Below are positions 43,910-55,329 of a DNA stretch of 64,000 nucleotides, piece by piece. The notes below the pieces were generated by a model. It did not search any database, was not told where the DNA came from, and saw only the letters and a list, made by a program, of their open reading frames with translations. A program made the translations under genes and the position numbers. Numbering within the stretch: the first letter of the stretch is position 1; every line of letters begins with the position of its first letter. Origin of the DNA: Cloeon dipterum (Eukaryota > Arthropoda > Insecta > Ephemeroptera > Baetidae); assembly GCF_949628265.1 (NCBI RefSeq), contig NC_088786.1, positions 39,391,681-39,455,680 on the forward strand, given 5' to 3'.

Positions 43910-44380
43910 GGCGGCGTTGGAAAAATCGCGAAAAGTGGCTCTGGGACGGATTTCAGGGTAGGGTACCCTGAAAAAGGTCGTAAGGGTAAGTCAGGTGATA
44001 GGGCTCAGCGAGACCTTTCGTTTAAGACCTTGTGACTTAAAATCCAACAATCCGTTGAATTATTATAAAATTTGAGCTTTTTGGAAATTCGGAGATTCAA
44101 AAAATCGTAGTAATTCGAAAAATGGTCCGATTTTGAAAACCTGCACACGGTTGAACACGTCTTGATAAGGGGCATTGATTTGTGCCCAAATCAGCATCTT
44201 TTGGCCCATTGGGACCCACTTGGGCCCCGAAAACAAAATTTTGTAATGTCCAAAACACGTTTCTTCAAATTAAAAAATTAATAACTCGGCTCCTATGGGT
44301 CGCACAGTCAAAAACCAATGTTTTTTGGACTCGTGGGAAAATTCTGCGTCGTATAGACCTAAAAATAGGGACCGTGCGCC
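43910..44380 (+). repeat. Family A2 element
   Basis: Starts near TTTCAGGGTAGGGTACCCTG, then AAGGTCG, GAGACCTTTCGTTTAAGACC, TTGTGACTTAAAATCC, AAAAATGGTCCGATTTTG, GATAAGGGGCATTGATT, CACTTGGGCCCCGAAAAC, ends GACTCGTGGGAAAATTCTGC. About 450 bp. Non-coding. Confidence 0.85.
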
Positions 44381-44384
44381 CTTG

Positions 44385-44530
44385 CTGTGCGAATAAATGT
44401 AACAAAATACACGGGAATAATTTTATTCTGTCGGTACACCTCTTTTTCTACGCTTTTAATTGACTGTCTCCCGATTAACCTCCATTATTTCGACAGCGGA
44501 AACCAGTACAGATCGCAACCTGCCCCCGTA
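44385..44530 (-). repeat. Partial copy of repeat family C
   Basis: AAATGTAACAAAATAC.CGGG, GCTTTTAATTGACTGTCTCC and CAGTACAGATCGCAACC correspond to 18330-18490, with a deletion. Strongly diverged. Confidence 0.6.
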
Positions 44531-45089
44531 AATAATTAATTTTATTTTTAAAACGGTAAATTTAACATGAAATGTTACGTAAGACAAAAAAACTCTTCGT
44601 TCACGACCCCTGTCAAGCTGGATTCGACGGAATTCTCTCCCACTCACGCACGATATATCGATGCAAACGGAACCGGTTCGGCGTGCACAATGAGTTAATT
44701 GACGATTTCGAAGCAAAGCTAGATTGTGCGCGGTGCCACGCCCAGAACCCAGAACCGGAGCCGGCCCGCGGGCCGACCACTCCTCGGCCCCGGGCAGTGA
44801 AAACCTGATTTTAAAGGGACAGGTGTGGTGCCGCCGCCGCCGCCGCGGCCGCCGTTGTTGTCGAGAAGCTAGGCTAATTGGCGGCGTAAAAAAAATTTAA
44901 AAGGATTGCATTATTTGATTTGAAAGAAAGGGCAAATCGTTTCTCATTGCAGTCGCGTGCGTAATGGTGCCGCTGCGTGCTCGGCGATTAAATCAATTCC
45001 CGGAGGAGAAAGACGAGACGAGCCCTCGACACCTTTAATGAAGAGTTGTACTCGGAAAGCGATTTTAAATTTAAGTGGATTGATACAAG
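44531..45089. other. Stretch with a GC-rich patch and CCG run
   Basis: GC-rich over about 44590-44870, ending in a GCC/CCG microsatellite at about 44829-44855. No gene signature. May be regulatory DNA. Confidence 0.3.
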
Positions 45090-45320
45090 GCTACAATTGG
45101 AGGGATTAAAAATTTTATATGTTAAAAATTCAAATTTTCTCCAAAATTTCCACGGCTTGACCAGATTTTCTTGGCAGATTTGGATTCCTCTGATCGAGAT
45201 CTGTCCAACAGTGCATGAAACCTTTCAGGGAAATTCTTTTTTAGAGAAATAAAATAGGATTTCAAGTAAGGAGACAGTCCTCGCCGTTTGAAAAGCATTC
45301 AAACTTTCCAGCCAATTTTC
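45090..45320 (+). repeat. Dispersed repeat F, copy 2
   Basis: Reverse-complement counterpart of 7660-7810 (shared AGGATTTCAAGTAAGGAGAC, CTCTGATCGAGATCTGTCC). A smaller related fragment is CAGGATTTCAAGTAAGGAAAC at 22883. Confidence 0.55.
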
Positions 45321-45504
45321 TCAAAAATTTACACGGCTACCTACATCAATTTTGGCTTTAAAAGAATCCTAAAAGGTCATGTAATGCATTCCCAACAAGC
45401 ATTTTCCAGGATAAATCAATTTATTTGACCGCTAGAGGCGCTGACGGCACGATTTCCGTCATTAGTGAGGGGTTTAAGTGTGTTGCAAAGAATTTTTAAA
45501 TTTA

Positions 45505-45860
45505 TTTTCAGTTTTAGTCGCTACTGCGCAAGCGTCGCCCTCTTACGTCACATTGGCATTGACAGCTGAGAATCACGTGACTCAATCTCGCAATCTCATT
45601 GGCTAAGAGCAGTCGCGCGAATTTCTCGCTTCTCCCACCACTTGTAATACCCCCACTCTGAGGAGTGTGACATGCGCAGAAGAGTGCGCGTGGCACTGCC
45701 TGGAGGGAGTGGAAGGGGGAAGCCAAGAGAGATGCGCCAATAAGAAGGCGGGATTGAGTCACGTGACTTTTTCAGCGGGAAACTGCGTGAATCACCCCAG
45801 ACAGACGGTTTTTGCCAGTTTTCTTCGAAATTGACCGTGTTTTCTCACATTCATAATTAA
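45505..45860 (-). repeat. Element E, copy 2 (CACGTG-bearing)
   Basis: Close match to 36118-36480: TACTGCGCAAGCGTCG, CATTGACAGCTGAGAATCAC, CTTCTCCCACCACTTGTAAT, GTGCGCGTGGCACTGCCTGG and GGCGGGATTGAGTCACGTGA. It has small deletions relative to copy 1 but is otherwise about 90% identical by eye. Confidence 0.8.
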
Positions 45861-46911
45861 AATCTTTCGCTTTCGGGCTTTAACAAACTTGACTTTGGCA
45901 GAGAGACGCGCCGGAAACCGAAACTGTGTCGCTTCTCGGCGCGAAATTGCTTTTGTTGTGAGCGCGAAAGGCGGATTCTAGCATTTTCTGGCCAACGAGA
46001 AAATTAACAAGTAAAAAAATTGCGTGTGCATTCCGGGCTTTGCCGCAAATCGAAATAAAATTAAATAATGCCATCACACGCCCCAATGAGCGATTTTTTA
46101 TTTAATTAAAATTACAAAGCCACGTGTCTGGACATTGATTTTGCGATCGTGCGTCGCAAACAATTTTTTTGTTTGTTTTTTGTGTTGTCTTGACCCAAAA
46201 TAGACGACCCGAAGGTCAACACGCGTCGTCTGGGTTGTTTTTATCGTCGATTTCGGCTGCGTCAATGATAATTACGTTCACGAGAGCAGCATCCAGGACG
46301 AATAACGGCCGGTGCCGGACCGAATCGTGACTCGGGGGAGGCGAGCGGCAGCTTCTTGAAAAATTAAATAGCCGCCGGCGCCGCACAATGCTTTTAATTG
46401 CTCGAATTTTTTGTCGGCGTTCGCCCGCATGACGTCCGCAATTTCGGCAGTGAAAGGTAATTAAAGAGTGCAGGAAGGAACTAAATTAGAGATTGCAGAT
46501 TATTCTGTCTCGCCATGATAAATAAATATTAATAAAATTAACACAAGGGGATTAATTAAATAATTATTGTTGCGACGATTCAATAATTAGAGATTTCACA
46601 CTCGACACTCGGACAGAGAGAAGCGATAATTAATTCTGTCTGCCGGCGAAACGAGCGCCTCTTCTTGCCTGATGATAAATCTGAAAAATATTTAATAGTG
46701 CCGCGCGTCTGCCGCGATTGTGCTCGAGCAGTGTCAGATTGTTGCGCAATAAAACTGACTGATTGTGAGAGGAAGCAATAAACACATGCAGACAGACGGC
46801 CTAATTAGCACAAAAGATGATTCTCGCCTCGCTCCGCCGAGCTCATTTGATTTTTCAGATTGGAAATTAAATATGCATAAACGGTATTTTGCAGTTAATA
46901 AAAAATTTAAT
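45861..46911. other. Gene-free stretch
   Basis: Mixed composition with CpG-bearing part near 46190-46440. No gene, donor-bounded exon or repeat copy recognised. Confidence 0.3.
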
Positions 46912-47330
46912 TTCAGATTTCAGGGTAGGGTACCCTGAAAAAGGTCGTCAGGGTAGGTGAGGGTGATTAAGGTCATAGGGCTCGGCGAGACCTTTCGTTT
47001 AAGACCTTGTGACTTAAAATCCATCAATCCGTCGAATTATTAGAAAATTTGAGCTTTTCGGAAATTCGAACATTCAAAAAATCGTAGTAATTCGAAAATT
47101 GGTCCGATTTTGAAAAATGCACGCGGTTGCACGCGTCTTGATAAGGGGCATCGATTGGTGCCCAAATCGGCATCATTTGGTCCATTGGGCCCCAATGGGG
47201 CCCCAAAAACAAAATTTTGTAATGTCCAAATCACGTTTTTTCACATTAAAAAATTAATGACTCGACTCCTATGCGTCGTACAGGGAAACCCCAATGTTTT
47301 TTGGACTCGTGGGGAAATTCTGCCTCATTT
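46912..47330 (+). repeat. Family A2 element
   Basis: Same modules as 43910-44380 and nearly the same length: TTTCAGGGTAGGGTACCCTG, GAGACCTTTCGTTTAAGACC, GATAAGGGGCATCGATTGG, GGCCCCAATGGGGCCCC, GACTCGTGGGGAAATTCTGC. Confidence 0.88.
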
Positions 47331-48461
47331 TCTTATAATTTTGCCCGATTTTTGCCCCACAATTAACAAAAAATTTAATATTTTTTACTAATTTAACTAA
47401 ACCCGCTCTTAATCTTTATTTTATCAGGAGGCACGCACGCACGGGTCGGTCGAGCTTGGTCGTGGGATGTGTGCTCTCAACCTGGCAGCAATAATCGAGT
47501 GTGCGAGGTCAGTAAACCCGGCGATTGGCGAAACAAAGCAGCCACACCCACCTTTTAATTCCACCTAGAGTCCACTGTCTTATTTCTGATTTCTGATCAG
47601 AAAGAAATAAAGAAAGTCGAGTGTGTTAATTGGCGTGACCTTACGTTGAAGATGAAGCGTGGCATTTGCGCGCACTTTTCCTCCGTTATGCATAAAGTTT
47701 CATCTGGCGCGCGCGTGATTAAAATAATGCAACGGAGAAAGGGAATCGTCTATCTGTCATAATAAATGATTTCTCTAGCCAGCTCGGCCGATTTTAATTA
47801 AAAACGAGTTTCAGTTTTTCGTCGTGAAAACCTTCAGCTCGGCAGGTTCAACAAATTCATTTATTTATTTCGAAATACAGTGGAGGCAACAAAGTGACGA
47901 TAGATACAATATTAAATTTGACAAAAGCAGGCTTAAAATAGCTTTTGCAAGAAGTGTTTCTTTTGTGCGCGGCTCAACGGGGAGGGTTAACCGGCGTGCA
48001 CCCCAGGGGATGCAAGAAGACAAGTGTATTATTATTGACAAAGGAAAGAGCGAATAATAATAAACAGGCATTTCAAAATAATCTATTTTTCTCAAGCTTG
48101 AATAGGAATGTTGAGCAAGGTTAAGAAAATGAGGGGTTTGATGGATTTATTTGATAGGCCGGAGTGTTGATCCATTTCTGGCTGCTGGGGATGATTTATT
48201 GAATACAATTTTATTTTACAAAGGAAAAAACGATTTTTTTTTCTTCATAAAATTCACGGAAAATTGGTTTTTTCTCGAGGGAAAAATTATTCTCGCATTT
48301 TTAAACGATTTTCATTTCAAGACGTAATAGAAAAAGCCCAGAGGTATGATTTTTAGTCAGGTTGACAAGCATTTTTAATGTTCCCTCAGAAGCGAGAACG
48401 CAATAAGCATTTTTCACTAAATAAATAATATGCTTTTTTGTTATTTGCGTGGCAAATGTCG
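47331..48461. other. Gene-free stretch
   Basis: AT-rich with a short (GCAC)n/ACGC run near 47430. Nothing else supported. Confidence 0.3.
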
Positions 48462-48870
48462 GGCAGAATTTCCCCACGAGTCCAAAAAACATTGATTTTT
48501 GACTCTACGACGCATAGGAGCCGAGTTATTAATTTTTTAAATGGGAAAAAACGTGATTTGGACTTTACAAACTTTTGTTTTCGGGGCCCATTTGGGGCCC
48601 AATGGGCCACGCGATGCCGATTTGGGCACCAATCGATGCCCCTTATCAAGGCGCGTGCAACTATGTTCAGTTTTTAAAAATCAGACCATTTTTCGAATTA
48701 TTACGATTTTTTGAATGTCCGAATTTCCGAAAATCTCAAAATTTCCGAATAATTCAACGGATTGATGGATTTTAAGTCACAAGGTCTTAAACGAAAGGTC
48801 TCACCGAGCCCTATCACCTGACTCACCCTGACGACCTTTTTCAGAGTACCCCACCCAGAAATTGGTCCCA
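48462..48870 (-). repeat. Family A2 element, inverted copy
   Basis: Reverse complement of the 46912 copy: CAGAATTTCCCCACGAGTCC, CGACGCATAGGAGCCGAG, GGGGCCCATTTGGGGCCC, CACCAATCGATGCCCC, AAGGTCTTAAACGAAAGGTC, ACGACCTTTTTCAGAGTACC. Confidence 0.88.
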
Positions 48871-49439
48871 AAAAATTAATAAAAAATAAAAATTGGCTTA
48901 AACGCTATCTAAATCGGCTCAGATAACTTCTAAAAGTAGGATGGAGAAATAAATAACACGTCGAATATTTTCTAAAAATAACAATCGTATAAAATTGACG
49001 AAAATAAATTTAAAAAACTGATTTCTTAAAGTTTTTTAGGTTTGAAGAGTAATTTTGATATCTAAAAATTTTTAAATACGTTTTTTTTATAAATTGCTGC
49101 TAGAATTGGTTAATAATTGTTTGGAAATTGTAATTTTCATAATATTTAATTGGTTTACTTTATTTAAAAAATAAATATTCTCATTTTTAGAGTTGCTTCA
49201 TTAAAATTAAACTGGCTTCACACCTTTCTAGAGGAAAGGAAAAATAATTTTTGGCAACGTTTTCAATGCTTAAAAATGCCCGATTTTAATGATTTCGGGC
49301 TCGGAAAATTCAGAAAATTTGGTGCAATGCGATTTTCCGGGGAGCCTCTCCGTTTTATCTCCAAAATCCGGCTGATAAAACCCGATTTTGAAGCAATTCA
49401 AACACAAAAACCCGAATCAACGCAGAGAAATTTCTAGAA
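48871..49439. other. Gene-free AT-rich stretch
   Basis: Nothing recognised beyond AT-rich sequence. Confidence 0.3.
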
Positions 49440-49880
49440 ACCGGCACCCTGGTGGAAGGGTTGCGTCAGCGGCGCCACACCCTACCCACGCTCCCCCGAA
49501 AAACCGCAAATTCCCCCCCAAAACCAGACCTTTCTCCAATCAACCCCTAAATCTGAATTGCTGCACCCTCGGGGGCTACTCAGTACTCACATGGTCCAAA
49601 GGGGCCGGGGGCGGCGTTGCAAGTGAAGCGAATTGAAGCGGAGGCGGCGAAACCCACGTGACGAGCAGCTCGTCGCGACAAAGAGGGTGCGGAGGCCGGC
49701 AGATCGATACCCTCTCTCTCTCGCGCGGCGGCGGCGGCGACGGTGGCACTGCGGCGGCGCCACGCACCAAGGTCGGGGTCATGCTCTACCTCAACGTGCA
49801 AACAGCCAGACGCGGCGCGGGTCGGGGGTGCACGCGAAAGCAGACAGACGGAAAGAGAGAAAGAGCATTGCACCCCTCAA
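49440..49880 (-). promoter_or_regulatory. CpG-rich patch with a minus-strand donor; candidate first exon
   Basis: GC- and CpG-rich (GGCGGCGGCGGCGACGG near 49728) against an AT-rich background. On the minus strand a strong donor GGACCAT|GTGAGTACTG places an exon end at 49591. This looks like a promoter and untranslated first exon. AKAP1 is the nearest minus-strand gene with an unexplained 5' acceptor (40550), 9 kb away. Confidence 0.4.
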
Positions 49881-50174
49881 CCAGCCGCCCGGAACCCAAC
49901 TGCCTCAACCCTCAACCCTCGCCATCGAAAATCGAAACACTTTGAAAATAAATAATGCTCTTTTGTCACCTGAATTGTTTAAAAAAAATAGGAAAAAATC
50001 AGAAAATTATTGTCAATCTTTGAAAAAAACTACCCTCTCACCAGGGTAGGAATTTTCTGACCTCAGGGATGACTCCCAGGGTTCGCAAAGCCCACATTTT
50101 ACCGAAACACATGAATTATTTTCTTTTTAATTATTTTGCAGTTAATTAAAAATGATTTTGAAAATTATATCGAA

Positions 50175-50625
50175 TTTTTAGGACCGATTTCAGGGTGGGG
50201 TACCCTGAAAAAGGTTCAACAGGGTACGTCAGGGGATAGGGCTTGGCGAGACCTTTCGTTTAAGACCTTGCGACTTAAAATCCATCAATTCATTGAATTA
50301 ATATAAATTTTGGACTTTTCAGAAATTCGGACATTTAAAAAATCGTGAAAATTCGTAAAATGGTCCGATTTTGAAAAACTGCACACGGTTGAACGCGTCT
50401 TGATAAGGGGCATGGGTAGGTGCCCAAATCCTCGCCGTTGGGCCCACAGGGCCCCGGAAGGACCCCATAAACCATAATTTTGTAACGTCCAATTCACGTT
50501 TTTTCAAATTAAAAAATTAATAACTCGGCTCCTATGCGTCGTAGAGGGAAAAACCAATGTTTTTCGGACTCGTGGTGAAATTCCGGACCCTGAAGCGGGG
50601 TCTCTGCGCCCCCGCTGCGTGAAAA
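50175..50625 (+). repeat. Family A2 element
   Basis: TTTCAGGGTGGGGTACCCTG, GAGACCTTTCGTTTAAGACC, GATAAGGGGCATGGGTAGG, GGGCCCACAGGGCCCCGG, TAACTCGGCTCCTATGCGTC, then GGACTCGTGGTGAAATTC and a GC-rich tail CGCCCCCGCTGCGTGAAAA, which also ends the 43910 copy in altered form. About 450 bp. Confidence 0.88.
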
Positions 50626-51729
50626 GCCTAATAATCTTTCAATTTATTTTAATAATTCCCCTAGGAGCCGTCCGGTAACTGGCGAAATCTAATTCAAAAC
50701 TTCGATATTTTTAAAAGGCGTTGAACAATATTTTTTAAACTACACGTTCTATTTAATTATGTCCCTTTTTATTTCGACATGCTAAAAGTTTTCGTTTGTT
50801 TTGCTTATTTATTTTTGCTCCATCATAAAGTCCATTTTGTGCAAGCCAACATTTCCCAATGTGCTTTTTTACTATCACGTAAATTTCCTTTCCTAAACAA
50901 GGAAATTGCTGGATAAATCAGCTCGTTTAATTTTTCCGCCTGATTTATTTTTCTGGAAAGAAAGTATAGTTTTTATTGCTCTCTGGATGAACGCCAAGCA
51001 TGAGTGCTTTTCCCTTGAAAATAATAAAAATAAATATTTATTCCCGCAGCAACAAACAACAACAAGAGCATAATTCAGTGCCAACTTTTTTACTGGCCTT
51101 TATTTATTTATTTAAAACTCGCAATTTTCCTGCGTCGTGTTCGAGTCATAACAGATTTTATTTTTATTATTAAATTTTCCATTCTATTTCGAGATAAGTA
51201 ATTGCATGGTAATTACTACAGTCTCGGCCTGAGGGGGTTGCGCCTCGTTTCAACCAGTTTATGGATGAATTTATTCGACATGAATGTGAATTGCATCGCA
51301 TGCGTTCTCTTTCGACACGACGCGCCAACGAGTGCTTTATTGCCTGCCACCTTTCGCCGCAGCCGCATTCTTCGCTCCATGCCATCGACACTCGAGACTC
51401 GAGACGAGCCGAATCACTTAAATATATAGATAGACGCGGCGAGAAATGAAGAGCTTTCATCTCGACACTCGAATTATCCCGCGCGCGGAATGAGAAAATG
51501 CAATCTTAACCAACGTGTAATTTCCAATAAAGTTTTATTATTATTTATAAATCGCTTCAAATAGAAAACACGACTTTCAACTTGATTTCAAGACTGAATT
51601 TCTCCACAAAATCCTACAGAAATTAAAATTTAAAACAAATTTCAGTTGATTTACGAATAAATTTACTTAATTTTTTGTATTTAAAGGTTCTCTAACAGCC
51701 AGTTGAATTTTCAGACGAATTTTGTGCGA
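50626..51729. other. Gene-free stretch
   Basis: 50735-50810 (ACACGTTCTATTTAATTAT, then TTTCGTTTG.TTTG) is related to 55680-55760. The rest is AT-rich with a mildly GC-rich part at about 51290-51420. No gene recognised. Confidence 0.35.
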
Positions 51730-52020
51730 AAATGGTAAATTTGAGAAGAATATGCTCAATAGGAAAAAAAACTGTAAATTTAATCAGCTTTCTGAATTTA
51801 GGCAGTTTTTGACGCTACTTAAAACTGCTGAATTTTAATCAGGTCAAACAAACACCCCTTTCGAAAACCTGCAATTTTTGAAAAAATAAAAAATAACTTT
51901 CAAGACTCAAAAGAACTATTTTCTATCTTCTCACAATTAAATTTTCATAATTTTTCCCACCCTTGAAGTGCACAATTAATTTCCTTTGCTAAAAAAGGGG
52001 GCGTAACCGGTTAAATTCGG
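51730..52020 (-). repeat. Dispersed repeat G, copy 2
   Basis: Inverted counterpart of 5210-5490 (GGCAGTTTTTGACGCTACT, ACACCCCTTTCGAAAACC, CTTTCAAGACTCAAAAGAAC, GGGGGCGTAACCGG). Few differences over about 280 bp. Confidence 0.75.
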
Positions 52021-52079
52021 AATTTTAAAATTTGGCGCAATTTTGGCCAGAAATAAAAATAAAAAAGAGTATTTTACAA

Positions 52080-52510
52080 GCAATTTTCCCTAAAAAAAAA
52101 CCGGACCGACAGCATAAAAGCCGGCATTTTGTGCCAGAATCAACAGCAAAGCATCAAATTGCCGCGTCAAGAAGTAATAAAACAATTATTGTTCATTTTA
52201 AAACTCAAAAATTGTAGAGGTCGAAAGAACGAACGGCAGAAATACCTGAATTTTTAAAGAAGGGATCGTTTGTTCAGTGTATTTTTCCCTCAATTTTTTG
52301 AGCAAAAAATTGGACATTTTGTGATTTCAGATCCATTTTAGAATTGTTAAGGTGAGAGAAATAAATTTTTAGTCGGCTGGAAAACCGGACTAGCAACAAA
52401 TGCCGGCGTTTTGTGCGGCGCAGAATCGAATTACGGCGCGGCGGCAACAAGGCGTAAAACAATTAATGTTCAAATTCAAAAAAGCACGAGGGCAATAAAA
52501 CGAACGAGAA
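52080..52510. repeat. Diverged direct duplication (about 285 bp step)
   Basis: AAACCGGAC..GCCGGC.TTTTGTGC followed by GTAATAAAACAATTATTGTTCA at 52099-52200 is echoed by AAACCGGACTAG..GCCGGCGTTTTGTGC and GTAAAACAATTAATGTTCAA at 52381-52475. Confidence 0.6.
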
Positions 52511-53624
52511 CAAGCTACACTAAACTTCTTCTCGTTCTCGGCTCTGCTCGAGTGGATAGCGACGACCAAGTCTTGAAGTAAATCAATAGGACCGCGTCTG
52601 TCCGTCTGACAGATAAATAATAATAACAAGAAAGAAAGAAAAGGGGAAATCTATCTGCGGTTTGTTGTACGGTCATTTTGGCGAGTAGTTGCGCGCACCG
52701 AGCACCACGCCCAGCAGCAAAGCGTGCAGGTGGTGCTGGGGCTTTAGCGGCTGGAATTTATTCCTCGAGCCAACCAACTACTTCTTCGACACCGCCGCGG
52801 AGCAACGAGCTGTAAATTTCGCCGAGCGGCAACAGCAACAGCAGCAGCAGCAGGAATAATCACGGCGATGCTTGCTTTCGAACGGCAATTTTCGCCGCGG
52901 CCCCGACTGGAAATTTGCTCTTGATGATTAGCGCCAAAGACCAAAGTTTCGAAGATTCGCGCGGCCGCCAGATTTACTTTAAAATCCAATCCTTCGAGAC
53001 AAACTAGAAAATTTTATAAGGTTATATTCGGGAGACTGGTTTTCGGATAAATTTAGACACTTTTAAACGAAATAGTCAGAATGGACGTATTAAAGACGGC
53101 TTTTGGACGTGTTTTGGACGACTTTAGACGGTTTTTGCACTTTTTAACAGTTTTAAATCGATTTATTGCATGATTCGTGCTGATTTGATGGTCCAGCTGT
53201 GATTTGGAGCTGAGAAAAAATTAGTCAATCGTCTTTCTAAAATTATAATTAAATTTCCCTTTAATCACGTGTTAGTTTGTTTTCGTAAACACATTTTTGG
53301 GCTCGGCTCCCGATTAAATCGGTGCAGTCTCGATTATTCCTTTCTTTCGATGAAGGTCGGTCGGCAGTTCAACTCGCCAACTGGTGCATTCATTTTTTTA
53401 TATTTTATTTTAGAATGTGATGCGGGTAATCGTCGTCTAAAGTCAAGACTTTCACGAGTGTGCAGGCCGTAATTGGCGCAGATTGTTTCCTCACCTTCAC
53501 CTAGCCGCAATCATCTTCAAATTCCACGTCGGAGCACGAGCAAAATCCAGCTTTGACATTTCAACGCTTGAGAAATTGGCAAAGCCGTAATACATAATTA
53601 TTGCCAACGATAGAAAGGATTTTA
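52511..53624. other. Gene-free stretch with CAG run
   Basis: Has a CAGCAACAGCAGCAGCAGCA microsatellite at about 52830 within a GC-richer patch (52680-52980). Otherwise AT-rich; no gene recognised. Confidence 0.3.
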
Positions 53625-53960
53625 TAATTAAAGACTCACTGAAACCACATTTTTTTATATTCCAATCGGTTCCCGAGGGTCTAAAATAATTTTTCAGGTG
53701 GAAAATCGTTTTTTGACGTGAAAGCAAAACGCACGTTGCTTTGGCGCGCAAAACGTTTGAATCTTTTTGTCGCTACGGCGCATGCGTCGCCCCTCTGACG
53801 TCACAGCCAAGCAGGAAGCAAGGCTGTGACGTCAGAGGAGTGGGGGGACGCATGCGCAGTAGTGACAAAAAGATTTAAACGTTTTGCGCGCCAAAAAAAC
53901 ATTTTCTGACCTGAAAAATGATTTACCCCACCTATTTCGACCCTGAGGAATAATTAGAAA
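53625..53960. repeat. Inverted-repeat element D3
   Basis: Palindromic about a centre near 53815: AAACGTTTGAATCTTTTTGT, GCGCATGCGTC, CTCTGACGTCACAGCC on the left and GGCTGTGACGTCAGAG, GACGCATGCGCAGTAG, AAAGATTTAAACGTTTTGCG on the right. Outer parts (CCCGAGGGTCT / CGACCCTGAGGA) resemble the TIRs of element D. About 335 bp, no ORF. Confidence 0.8.
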
Positions 53961-55329
53961 CATAAAAAACGATTAAATTCTAATTAAAAATTGGTCAAAG
54001 AGGAATTTCGAGCGAAAAGACGATTTTCTCGAGTGCTAAGTCAGGTCCGGTCAGGTCGAGGATAATCCTGGTGCACACATTCGCGGCAAAAATCGTAAAT
54101 CACGACTCGGTCGGTGGTGGACGTGGAGTCTGACGCGAATACAAATGCCGTGCGGCGCAGGATGGAGAGCCGGTCGGGCGAGTAGGTGTCCTGTCCGGTC
54201 GGTGCAAAAATGCTCTCGATTCTCCGTCGGATAGAATTTGAGCCAAGATGGCGACGACTGCCAAGGTTAGCCGGCCACCTGTGCGCGCGCTGCACCACGA
54301 TGAATTTACTGCAAAAGCGGCCGCTAATAATTATTACCATTTTACGACAGCTCTCGGGAATTTCGAGCTCGGACGCTTGCAGAAATTTAAAAAATCAATT
54401 TATTTTGATTTTGGGCGCAGCTGGAGGGAAGGAAAATGAGAAAAGGGCCAATTTGTGTATAGTGATTACATTTTCAGACTCAGATTCGTGTGGCTGGCTG
54501 GCTGGCTGGTCGGAATCGAGTTTGCGGAATGCTGGCTGGCAGCGCAGAGGAGAAAGGAGCAATTTGAAAGTAACGCAGCAGGAAATAAATAATGATCGCA
54601 TCTCGAAAATCTCGTCTGCTGAGAGCCAGCCGATCAGACAGACGCTGCACCTGCCACTCACAACAGAAAGCACTATTTTATATAGCCGCCGGCCACTTAA
54701 AATATTTATCCGTATATTTCGTTCAATCAAATTTTGCTCGCCACGCTCGAGGAAACTGAATGGCTGGTGACGTTTCGCCGCCATTCAAGTTGCACTCGAG
54801 CCGCCGCTGTGGACGCTGGCAATTATATATTGGCCGCGGCTTTTTCTAACTCCAAATTAAATATATGCCGAGTGATTCACTTCGCGGAATCGCCACTGAC
54901 TCAAAATCCAAACAATCGTGCATGCACCAATTTGCACCTCAACTACGAAGCTTGTATTTTTAAAAGGAAGAATTTATTTTTGTTCAAATCAACGGGAGAC
55001 GCAAAGATCGATTTTTTGGTCTTTTAACTGTCAGATAAATATGGGCAAGATGGCAGTGCCTGAGTTTTTTTCCTATTTATTTATTTATCAAGCAGGAAAA
55101 TCAAGCTGGAGAGTGAGAATTATCACTGGAAAAAAGCAATTACTTTTTAAGTGGCCGGCAAACCGTGATTGTGCTATCTGAAATATTTAAAAAGGCCTTT
55201 GTCGCGGCATAAAACAGCACGTGTTCGAGGAAAAAATGCAAAGGACTTTCCTTCCGAGGAATTTGGTTAAATAATTGCTCATTTGTGTCAGACCAAGAAT
55301 TTTTCATTTAAATACCAAATTAATTTGTA
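53961..55329. other. Gene-free stretch
   Basis: Open frames on both strands near 54040-54780 reach 194 codons but resemble no protein and overlap each other. A GGCT run lies near 54490-54510. CCAAGATGGCGAC occurs at 54244. Confidence 0.3.

Noticed and set aside
54186..54784. Overlapping open frames of 194 and 129 codons on opposite strands
   Set aside because: No family resemblance, no conserved motif, no splice structure; each is the shadow of the other in mixed-composition DNA.
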